NCBI GenBank assembly: GCA_017408185.1
Contig: JAFQVE010000387.1
Span: 1-5,355 of the forward strand
DNA: 5,355 nt
Reading direction: 5' to 3'
Source of the DNA: Oscillospiraceae bacterium
GTDB lineage: Bacteria; Bacillota_A; Clostridia; Oscillospirales; JAAYXM01
A program made the position numbers and the translations under genes. The notes below the pieces were generated by a model, which was not told the DNA's origin, ran no database searches, and was given only the letters and a program-made list of their open reading frames with translations. Each line of letters opens with the position of its first letter. Position 1 is the stretch's first letter. Below, one piece after another: positions 1-5,081 of the stretch.

Positions 1-45
1 ATTTGCAGCCATTCCAAAATACATTAGTATTAAGACTTATGATAT

Positions 46-52
46 GAGGTGG
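46..52 (+). promoter_or_regulatory. Ribosome binding site that sets the start of the SSB-like gene
   Basis: GAGGTGG lies 6 bases before the ATG at 59. An in-frame ATG at 44 overlaps this site and has no Shine-Dalgarno of its own, so the start at 59 is preferred. Confidence 0.75.
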
Positions 53-58
53 CTTTTA

Positions 59-676
59 ATGGAAAACTCTTCCCGCAATATTCTTTATCTCAGCGGACAA
101 ATCGTCTCGGATATAGAATTTTCCCACGAATCTCACGGAACCCTCTTTTACACATTCAAGCTCGAAACGCGCAGACTTTCCGGAACATATGATATAATAA
201 ATACCATCATACGTCAGGAAACTGCCGAAGAACATAATCTGGCCGTCGGAGATTTTATCTCAACACAAAGCGAGCTCCGCTCGTTCAACCAAAAGACGGA
301 AACCGGAAATCGTCTGATTATCTCGGCTTTCATAAAAGAGCTTACTCTTTGCGAAGAAAATACATACGAAAATGCGCTTCACCTGACGGGGACCATATGC
401 AAAGAGCCTGTTTATCGCAAAACTCCGCTCGGACGCGAGATATGCGATATTATGCTTGCAACCAACAGAAAATACGGCAGAAGTGATTATCTTCCTCTCA
501 TTGTATGGGGACGCAACGCCCGAGCTGCCGGAACCTTCCGTACAGGAGACGTGATAACCGTCTGTGGCAGGGTGCAAAGCCGTGAATATACGAAGCTTAT
601 TGACGGAGTCGAAACAGTGAGAACAGCTTTTGAGGTTTCGGTTTCTTCTATTGAAGAGGTCTCGTTTGAGGAATAA
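59..676 (+). CDS. Single-stranded DNA-binding protein with two OB-fold halves
   Basis: This 205-aa soluble protein probably binds single-stranded DNA. The C-terminal half (about residues 103-201) follows the bacterial SSB pattern: a first strand NALHLTGTICKEPVYR, then TPLGREICDIMLATNRKYG, the strand DYLPLIVWGRNA, and GDVITVCGRVQSREY. The N-terminal half (about 7-97) has a weaker copy of the same layout (NILYLSGQIVSDIEF, then FYTFKLETRR, then LAVGDFISTQSELRSF), so the chain looks like two OB folds in tandem. Classic housekeeping SSB has one OB fold, a flexible linker and a DDDIPF-like acidic tip. Here there is no linker, and the end is merely acidic (IEEVSFEE). It is therefore probably an accessory SSB-like protein rather than the main replication SSB. 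The start at 59 is chosen over 44 because of the ribosome binding site. No promoter was found in the 43 bases before it, so it may be transcribed from outside the window. It is followed by a terminator. Confidence 0.82.
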   Translation: MENSSRNILYLSGQIVSDIEFSHESHGTLFYTFKLETRRLSGTYDIINTIIRQETAEEHNLAVGDFISTQSELRSFNQKTETGNRLIISAFIKELTLCEENTYENALHLTGTICKEPVYRKTPLGREICDIMLATNRKYGRSDYLPLIVWGRNARAAGTFRTGDVITVCGRVQSREYTKLIDGVETVRTAFEVSVSSIEEVSFEE

Positions 677-682
677 AATTAT

Positions 683-710
683 ACCCGCCGCAAATGCGGC
701 GGGTGTTTTT
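683..710 (+). terminator. Intrinsic terminator, probably shared by two convergent genes
   Basis: A perfect 9-bp stem (683-691 with 696-704, ACCCGCCGC/GCGGCGGGT) encloses a 4-base loop. A T run at 706-710 follows on the + strand, one base after the stem. It sits 6 bases after the SSB-like stop codon. On the - strand the hairpin is followed by a looser T-rich stretch (ATAATTTTATTC), so it could also end the putP transcript, whose stop codon is at 727-729. Confidence 0.88.
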
Positions 711-726
711 CATGTTTATTTATATC

Positions 727-2184
727 TTATTCGTCGTAAGCCACTGCATCGTCAAAGAGCTTTTCAACCTCTTCCGACGGCTTCTTTGTCATAAGTGTAA
801 CCGCAACTGCAACAATGAGGCTTGCAACACTTCCCGGAAGAATTTCATATATTCCCGTGCTGCTGAGGAACGCAAGCCAGCAGATATCGACCACCGCACC
901 GGTGAGAATACCCGCAACAGCACCCTTGAAATTAAAGCGTTTCCAGAAGAGGGAAAGCATAATCGTCGGACCGAACGCGGCACCGACTACACCCCAAGCA
1001 TTTGAAACAAGACCCATAATAGATGCAGATGACGGATTTGCCGCAATCAAAAGTGCGATAACCGCAACTGCAAGAACAACAAAGCGTCCAACCCACAAAA
1101 GCTCTTTATCACTTGCCTTATTCTTGCGGATAACCGGCTTGTAAACATCACTTGCAAACGCAGAAGAAGCCGCAAGAAGCTGACTGTCCGCAGTACTCAT
1201 AGATGCGGCAAGAATAGCCGAGAGAAGCACACCGGAAAGAAGCGGCGGGAATATCTTACGTACCATTTCAATGAATACAAGCTCATTTGCATTAATTGTC
1301 TCATCATATCCAAGGAAAAGGCGCCCAACAATACCGATAATTGCAGCAAAAAGAACGATAAGAGCTGTCCATGTGATACCGATTTTCGCCGACTTTTTAA
1401 GCTCCCTTTGTGAGCGGAGAGACATATAGCGGATTATAATATGCGGCATACCGAAGTAACCAAGACCCCATGCAAGACCGGAAACTATTTCCTTCCAGCT
1501 TGCAATCGGGTTCCAGAAATTCGGCTCAAGCGTTGCTATATTGCCCGCCATAGTCGGTGCATCAAGAACAAACGCCGCAAAAATCGGGGCTATAAACATC
1601 GAGCCGAGAATCAGAAGCCCCTGGAAAAAGTCCGTCCAGCAAACAGCGGAAAAGCCGCCAAGGAACGTATACCCGATGATGATAAATGCAGCTATGTACA
1701 TTGCGACATGCGCATCAATACCTAAAACTGTATTGAAAAGTGTTCCACACGCCTTGATGCTTGATGCACAGTAAACCGTATATGCAACAAGAAAAACTAT
1801 TGCACAAAGAATCTGCAATGCACGTGATTTTGAAAGAAAGCGGTTTGTAAGGTATTGAGGAATGGTGATAGAGTCATTCGCAACAATTGAGAACTTGCGA
1901 AGGCGAGGTGCCTGAACAAGCCAACTTATAGCATATCCGATGGCGAGACCTACCGAAACCCATACCTGACCGAGACCTGCAGCATAAATTGCCGTAGGAA
2001 GTCCCATAAGCACCCATGCGCTCATATCCGAAGCTCCGGCTGAAAGTGCCGAAACCCACGGACCCATCTGTCTGCCGCCGAGGAAGAAGCTCTTTTCTCC
2101 GCCGTTACGGTCACGGAAGAAGAAATACACGCCTATTCCGAGCATACAGAGAAGGTAAATTGAAAAAACAATAATTTCTGTCAT
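727..2184 (-). CDS. putP: Sodium/proline symporter PutP (solute:sodium symporter family)
   Basis: This 485-aa integral membrane protein should import L-proline together with Na+ across the cytoplasmic membrane. The length and motif order match PutP. After a first hydrophobic helix comes LGGRQMGPWVSALSAGASDMSAW (residues 35-57). It carries the family's ligand segment, with D53, M54 and S55 aligning with Asp55, Met56 and Ser57 of E. coli PutP. YCASSIKACG (138-147), YTFLGGFSAVCWTD (172-185), GLGYFGMPHIIIRYM (240-254) and LLSAILAASMSTADSQLL (320-337) follow. S330 and T331 match the Na+-binding Ser340/Thr341. The C-terminal part (WVGRFVVL, then GLVSNAWGVVGAAFGP) is also PutP-like. About 12-13 membrane segments are visible and no key residue is missing. 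The ATG at 2184 has AAAGGAG at 2194-2200. It has its own promoter and is separated from the upstream AGCS gene by a hairpin terminator, so it is probably a separate transcript. Proline specificity comes from family resemblance; a related SSS substrate cannot be excluded. Confidence 0.93.
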   Translation of the reverse strand: MTEIIVFSIYLLCMLGIGVYFFFRDRNGGEKSFFLGGRQMGPWVSALSAGASDMSAWVLMGLPTAIYAAGLGQVWVSVGLAIGYAISWLVQAPRLRKFSIVANDSITIPQYLTNRFLSKSRALQILCAIVFLVAYTVYCASSIKACGTLFNTVLGIDAHVAMYIAAFIIIGYTFLGGFSAVCWTDFFQGLLILGSMFIAPIFAAFVLDAPTMAGNIATLEPNFWNPIASWKEIVSGLAWGLGYFGMPHIIIRYMSLRSQRELKKSAKIGITWTALIVLFAAIIGIVGRLFLGYDETINANELVFIEMVRKIFPPLLSGVLLSAILAASMSTADSQLLAASSAFASDVYKPVIRKNKASDKELLWVGRFVVLAVAVIALLIAANPSSASIMGLVSNAWGVVGAAFGPTIMLSLFWKRFNFKGAVAGILTGAVVDICWLAFLSSTGIYEILPGSVASLIVAVAVTLMTKKPSEEVEKLFDDAVAYDE

Positions 2185-2217
2185 TTTCCTATTCTCCTTT
2201 AAAAGTTAATATGCATA

Positions 2218-2246
2218 AGTATACCATAAAATGTTTAATTTGCCAA
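2218..2246 (-). promoter_or_regulatory. Sigma-A-type promoter of putP
   Basis: Read on the - strand, TTGGCA (2246-2241) is the -35 box and TATACT (2223-2218) the -10 box, with exactly 17 bases between them. A TG one base before the -10 makes it an extended -10. Transcription should start near 2211, leaving a short untranslated leader of about 27 bases that contains the ribosome binding site at 2194-2200. No operator-like repeat was recognised around it. Confidence 0.78.
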
Positions 2247-2267
2247 TACTTTACTTGAAAAAACTTC

Positions 2268-2302
2268 TCCGGACGCCGAAACCCGGTGTCCGGATTTTTT
2301 TT
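2268..2302 (-). terminator. Intrinsic terminator after the AGCS symporter gene, probably bidirectional
   Basis: An 11-bp stem (2268-2278 with 2284-2294, one G-T pair) encloses a 5-base loop. It lies just past the AGCS stop codon (2311-2313) and before the putP promoter. On the - strand the stem is followed by GAAG and then six T. On the + strand eight T follow at once (2295-2302), so the better-formed terminator faces the direction in which no gene is known to arrive. Confidence 0.8.
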
Positions 2303-2310
2303 AAATGCTG

Positions 2311-3720
2311 TTATTTCTTTCCACGCGCAGATGCTGCAACAACCTTCCAAAGAGCAATAAGTGCAATTACGTTCGGGATAACCATAAGGTAGTTGAAGAA
2401 ATCCGTAAGCTCCCACACGAGATCATTTGAGAGAAGCGTGCCGAGAAAAATGAATACTATTGCAATAACGGAATAAATTACAACCGCCGTCTTGCTGTTC
2501 TTTGTGAGATACTGAACGTTGATTTTTCCGAAAAAGTTCCAGCCGATAATAGTTGAATACGCAAAGAAGAGAAGGCATATCGCAATAAACATATTACCGA
2601 AGCTTGTGCCGAACACACTGCCGACAGCCATCTGCATTGCATTCGTTTTCATAATACCCTGGGCTTCAATTGCCGCAACGTAATCTCCGCTTGCAAGAAG
2701 CCCGCCCTCTCCTACATAGAGCGTTGATATAACAACAAGAGCAGTCATGGTAAGAACAACAAATGTATCAATAAATACGCCTACCATTGCAACACAGCCC
2801 TGGTCATGCGGCTTTTCAACATTTGCCATTGCGTGTGCATGCGGAGTCGAACCCATACCTGCTTCATTCGAGAAGAGACCGCGCTTTGCGCCCTGACTGA
2901 TTGCCGTTTTAAGAGCATAACCGATTCCGCCGCCGATGAGCGCATCAGGCGTAAACGCATACTTGAATATCGCGCCAAAGGTTTCCGGAATGTACTTAAT
3001 GCGTGCAACAATAACAACAAGACCTCCGAGAAGGAAGAGACAAGCCATTATCGGAACAAGCTTTTCCGTAACGGATGCCAGTCTTTTGACTCCGCCGATG
3101 AAAATGAACGCGGATACTGCGGCAACTATGATACCGATAATCCATCCGTCAATACGGAATGCTGTGTAGCATGACTCCGCGATGGAGTTTGACTGTACCA
3201 TTGAGCCAAAGAAGCCGAGAGCAACAGTGATTGCCACTGCAAAGAAAATTGCAAGGAAAGTTCCGAAACCGTTGGGAAACGCTTTCTTTATGTAGTAAAC
3301 CGGACCGCCGTGAATTTCCCCATTTGCATCAGAAACACGGGTTTCCTGGGCAAGAACCGCTTCTGCATAAATCGTAGCCATACCCAAAAATGCGATAATC
3401 CACATCCAGAAGATAGCACCGGGACCTCCGACGAGTATCGCACCCGATGCGCCGACGATATTGCCGGTACCGACCTGTGCCGCAATTGCCGTTGCAAGTG
3501 CCTGGAACGAGGTGAGGCCACTGCCGTCTTTGTTGCCGAAAAGCTTGATGTTGCCGAAAACCTTTTTCATACCTTCGCCAAAGCAACGAACCTGCACGAA
3601 ACGAGTTTTGACCGTAAAGAAGAGACCTGCTCCCACGAGCAGAATGATGAGAATGTAGTCCGCAAGAAAGCCGTTTGCCTTCTGGACCATCGCCAAGAGT
3701 GAGTCAAGAAATGCCTGCAT
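2311..3720 (-). CDS. Sodium:alanine/glycine symporter (AGCS family)
   Basis: This 469-aa membrane protein should carry glycine and/or alanine into the cell with Na+. Family hallmarks appear in order: SGLTSFQALATAIAAQVGTGNIVG (67-90), the AGCS signature GGPGAIFWMWIIAFLG (98-113), the HGGPVYYI segment (137-144), a GVKRLASVTEKLVP segment (210-223), and GAKRGLFSNEAGMGSTPHAHA (277-297). Around ten hydrophobic membrane segments fill the rest, and the chain ends in a basic tail (ARGKK). The start at 3720 is chosen because AGGAGG (3729-3734) lies 8 bases before it. The frame stays open upstream to about 3912, but that stretch is the riboswitch leader. Control by a glycine riboswitch in the leader supports glycine as a physiological substrate. 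A terminator follows, so the gene is probably transcribed alone. Whether alanine, glycine or both are carried cannot be settled from sequence. Confidence 0.94.
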   Translation of the reverse strand: MQAFLDSLLAMVQKANGFLADYILIILLVGAGLFFTVKTRFVQVRCFGEGMKKVFGNIKLFGNKDGSGLTSFQALATAIAAQVGTGNIVGASGAILVGGPGAIFWMWIIAFLGMATIYAEAVLAQETRVSDANGEIHGGPVYYIKKAFPNGFGTFLAIFFAVAITVALGFFGSMVQSNSIAESCYTAFRIDGWIIGIIVAAVSAFIFIGGVKRLASVTEKLVPIMACLFLLGGLVVIVARIKYIPETFGAIFKYAFTPDALIGGGIGYALKTAISQGAKRGLFSNEAGMGSTPHAHAMANVEKPHDQGCVAMVGVFIDTFVVLTMTALVVISTLYVGEGGLLASGDYVAAIEAQGIMKTNAMQMAVGSVFGTSFGNMFIAICLLFFAYSTIIGWNFFGKINVQYLTKNSKTAVVIYSVIAIVFIFLGTLLSNDLVWELTDFFNYLMVIPNVIALIALWKVVAASARGKK

Positions 3721-3728
3721 GATTTGTT

Positions 3729-3734
3729 CCTCCT
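3729..3734 (-). promoter_or_regulatory. Consensus ribosome binding site of the AGCS gene
   Basis: AGGAGG on the - strand, 8 bases before the ATG at 3720. It decides the start codon, because the same reading frame stays open through the leader as far as 3912. Confidence 0.9.
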
Positions 3735-3751
3735 GAAAATTATATTTTGGA

Positions 3752-3778
3752 CCGAAAAACAGAAAATGCGTTTTCCGG
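3752..3778 (-). promoter_or_regulatory. Leader hairpin just upstream of the AGCS ribosome binding site
   Basis: In the transcript CCGGAAAAC (3778-3770) pairs with GUUUUUCGG (3760-3752) over 9 bp including one G-U, with a 9-base loop. It lies after the leader terminator and 17 bases before AGGAGG. Its 3' strand repeats a segment found earlier in the leader (GTTTTTCGG at 3820-3812), so pairing partners can be exchanged. It has no following T run, so it is not a terminator itself. Any role in switching is an inference. Confidence 0.5.
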
Positions 3779-3784
3779 CACAAT

Positions 3785-3808
3785 AAAAAATGCCGCAATA
3801 ATGCAGCA
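3785..3808 (-). terminator. Intrinsic terminator inside the riboswitch leader (expression platform)
   Basis: In the transcript UGCUGC (3808-3803) pairs with GCGGCA (3796-3791), six pairs including one U-G, around the loop AUUAUU. Six U follow directly (3790-3785). It lies between the glycine aptamer and the AGCS start codon, where a riboswitch-controlled terminator is expected. The stem is short, which suits a conditional terminator. The terminator's 3' strand can instead pair with UGCCG at 3780-3776 (CGGCA/UGCCG), a possible antiterminating pairing, although that partner is transcribed later. Confidence 0.65.
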
Positions 3809-3813
3809 ACTCC

Positions 3814-3853
3814 GAAAAACGCATACAAGGATGTGGGATTCGTATGTGTTTTC
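3814..3853 (-). promoter_or_regulatory. Post-aptamer hairpin of the glycine riboswitch leader
   Basis: In the transcript GAAAAC (3853-3848) and CAUAC (3846-3842) pair with GUAUG (3826-3822) and GUUUUUC (3820-3814), with one C-A mismatch and one bulged U. The 15-base loop is unpaired. The 5' strand immediately follows the conserved AAAAGAAC end of the aptamer and so overlaps the place where P1 should close. It may be the ghost-aptamer stem or a pairing that competes with P1. This is inferred from base pairing alone. Confidence 0.5.
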
Positions 3854-3970
3854 TCCGTTCTTTTGCCTGAGAGATTCAGCAGAATGCTCTGCCTTACACC
3901 TTCGGCACTCATTTAAGAGATTCTCCGGAGCCCCCTCCGCTTTCAGTCTCTTCCGATTCTGAAAGTTTCA
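3848..3970 (-). ncRNA. Glycine riboswitch, single aptamer
   Basis: Read on the - strand, the leader carries the conserved glycine-aptamer core. GGAAGAGACU (3954-3945) is the 5' strand of the long stem. GUGCCGAAGG (3908-3899) is the conserved bulge. GCAGAGCAUUCUGC (3893-3880) forms a small hairpin. CUCUCAGGCAAAAGAAC (3873-3857) is nearly identical to the 3' core of the B. subtilis gcvT aptamer. P2 forms between GAGA (3950-3947) and UCUC (3874-3871). Between the first strand and the bulge is an extra hairpin, CGGAG/CUCCG. Only one such core is present, and the predicted transcript start near 3987 leaves no room for a second full aptamer upstream. P1 is not obvious beyond UUUC/GAAA. A hairpin after the aptamer (3814-3853) may play the part of the 'ghost' partner known for single-aptamer glycine riboswitches. 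The ligand is glycine by family; the direction of control is not determinable here. Confidence 0.9.
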
Positions 3971-3993
3971 TCGGGCAATATTCAATTGCATAT

Positions 3994-4022
3994 ATAATAA
4001 CACACTTTATATCATAATGCAA
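3994..4022 (-). promoter_or_regulatory. Probable promoter of the riboswitch-AGCS transcript
   Basis: On the - strand TTGCAT (4022-4017) and TATTAT (3999-3994) are 17 bases apart. The -10 box matches the consensus at 5 of 6 positions and the -35 box only at its TTG. An A/T-rich stretch with short A and T tracts (4026-4040) lies directly upstream and could act as an UP element. The predicted start near 3987 gives a leader of about 267 bases that begins just before the riboswitch. Confidence 0.6.
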
Positions 4023-4095
4023 CTGTTTTTCGCAAAAAATTTATAGACCCATTTTGATTATTCGAAACAAACAGGAAATGATGCGGCAATAGCAC
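4023..4095. other. Spacer between two divergent promoters
   Basis: The gene-free stretch 3721-4157 consists of the AGCS leader and promoter, this spacer, and then the promoter and short leader of the EamA gene. The spacer is A/T-rich. It holds one short inverted repeat (TTTTT-CGC-AAAAA, 4026-4038) next to the AGCS -35 box, and no recognisable gene or terminator. Confidence 0.5.
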
Positions 4096-4124
4096 TTGAT
4101 TTTTCGGGCGATTTGCGGTACAAT
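4096..4124 (+). promoter_or_regulatory. Sigma-A-type promoter of the EamA transporter gene
   Basis: TTGATT (4096-4101) and TACAAT (4119-4124) are separated by exactly 17 bases. Transcription should start near 4131, leaving a leader of about 27 bases before the TTG start at 4158. The position also rules out the in-frame TTG at 4113 as a start, because it would lie within the promoter. Confidence 0.75.
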
Positions 4125-4143
4125 ACATGGGAACATAATGAAA

Positions 4144-4148
4144 AGAGG
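4144..4148 (+). promoter_or_regulatory. Ribosome binding site that supports the TTG start at 4158
   Basis: AGAGG lies 9 bases before TTG at 4158 and downstream of the predicted transcription start. The first in-frame ATG codons lie well inside the mature protein, past the first membrane segments, so a TTG start is needed. Confidence 0.65.
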
Positions 4149-4157
4149 TCCTTTAAA

Positions 4158-5081
4158 TTGCAAAGCAAAACAAACAAACTATTCACCAATCCGTATTTCG
4201 TCACCTTCGCGGCACTTCTGTGCTGTGCGCTCTGGGGCAGTGCCACTCCGTTTATCAAAATAGGGTACGAGCTTATCCTCCCCGTGCGCAATGTCCCGTC
4301 AACCATTCTCTTTGCCGGCGTCCGCTTCTTCCTTGCCGGTATTCTCACAATTCTCATTTACAGCATTGCACGCAGGAAGTTCCTTTGCCCACAAAAGCGC
4401 AATTGGAACAAGGTGCTGACCGTCAGCGCATTCCAGACCGTTCTGCAGTACATATTCTTCTACATCGGTCTCGCCAATACCTCCGGTGTTAAAGGTACGG
4501 TAATCAGCGGATGCAACGTTTTCTGTTCAATCCTCATCGCAAGCCTTCTCTTCCGTCAGGAAAAGCTTACGGCAAAAAAAATAATCGCCTGCATCGTTGG
4601 CTTTGCAGGGATTATCCTTATCAATATGAACGGTCTTGATTTTAATATGAACTTCTTCGGTGACGGGTTTGTATTCTTCTCCACCGTGTGCTACGGAATG
4701 TCCTCCACGCTTATCAAAATTTATTCCAAGGATGAGGACCCGGTTATCATCAGTGGGTATCAGTTTGCCATCGGCGGACTTCTCATGGCGATCGGCGGAC
4801 TTTTATTCGGCGGTGTGATTGAGCTTAGCGGTGGCGCGGCAATCGGTGTGCTTATTTATCTCGCATTTCTTTCGGCAATTGCATATTCCCTCTGGGGCGT
4901 GCTCTTGAAGTTCAACTCCGTTTCGAAGGTGACGGTTTTCAGCTTTATGATCCCCGTTTTCGGAGTACTTCTGTCCTCGCTTCTTCTCTCCGAGCAGAGC
5001 AACGTTTCACCGATAAACCTCGTAATCACACTCGTTTTAATCTGCACGGGAATACTTTTGCTTAATTATAAAAAGAATTAA
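4158..5081 (+). CDS. DMT-superfamily transporter with two EamA domains
   Basis: From the TTG at 4158 this is a 307-aa membrane protein of the drug/metabolite transporter superfamily, with the usual length for ten membrane helices. The first EamA repeat runs from about residue 14 to 157: FVTFAALLCCALWGSATPFIKIG, then VRFFLAGILTILI, then YIFFYIGLANTSGVKGTVISG, and VGFAGIILINMNG. The second runs from about 167 to 303: FGDGFVFFSTVCYGMSSTLIKIYSK, then GYQFAIGGLLMAIGGLLF, YLAFLSAIAYSLWGVLLKFNSVSKVTVFSFMIPVFGVLLSSLLLSE, and a last helix. The chain ends in basic YKKN. Members export or import metabolites, amino acids or drugs, and the substrate cannot be told from sequence. The gene has its own promoter, is divergent from the AGCS gene, and ends overlapping the stop codon of the convergent reductase gene, with no terminator seen between them. 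Starting at 4113 would add 15 residues but conflicts with the promoter. Confidence 0.9.
   Translation: MQSKTNKLFTNPYFVTFAALLCCALWGSATPFIKIGYELILPVRNVPSTILFAGVRFFLAGILTILIYSIARRKFLCPQKRNWNKVLTVSAFQTVLQYIFFYIGLANTSGVKGTVISGCNVFCSILIASLLFRQEKLTAKKIIACIVGFAGIILINMNGLDFNMNFFGDGFVFFSTVCYGMSSTLIKIYSKDEDPVIISGYQFAIGGLLMAIGGLLFGGVIELSGGAAIGVLIYLAFLSAIAYSLWGVLLKFNSVSKVTVFSFMIPVFGVLLSSLLLSEQSNVSPINLVITLVLICTGILLLNYKKN

Noticed and set aside
15..43. Promoter for the SSB-like gene, with TATGAT at 38-43 as -10
   Set aside because: No -35-like hexamer lies at the right distance, and the start would fall in the ribosome binding site. The true promoter may be outside the window.
44..58. Start of the SSB-like gene at the ATG at 44
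   Set aside because: The five extra residues are encoded by the ribosome binding site region of the ATG at 59, and nothing resembling a Shine-Dalgarno precedes 44.
3310..3702. 130-codon open frame on the + strand antisense to the AGCS gene
   Set aside because: It mirrors a well-supported membrane protein gene, has no ribosome binding site worth naming and resembles no known protein. Other antisense frames in putP and AGCS were dismissed for the same reasons.
3721..3912. N-terminal extension of the AGCS protein by 64 residues, from an upstream ATG at 3912
   Set aside because: This stretch is the glycine riboswitch and its expression platform. The extension does not resemble AGCS proteins, and a consensus AGGAGG sits 8 bases before the ATG at 3720.
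3958..3990. Degenerate upstream glycine aptamer, suggested by AAACTTTCAG (3968-3959)
   Set aside because: This resembles the 3' core of some second aptamers, but the GCCGAAGG-type bulge and the rest of an aptamer are missing. The predicted transcript start leaves only about 33 bases before the real aptamer.
4113..4157. Start of the EamA gene at the TTG at 4113
   Set aside because: The codon lies inside the promoter (between the -35 and -10 boxes), upstream of the predicted transcription start, and has no ribosome binding site. The TTG at 4158 has one.
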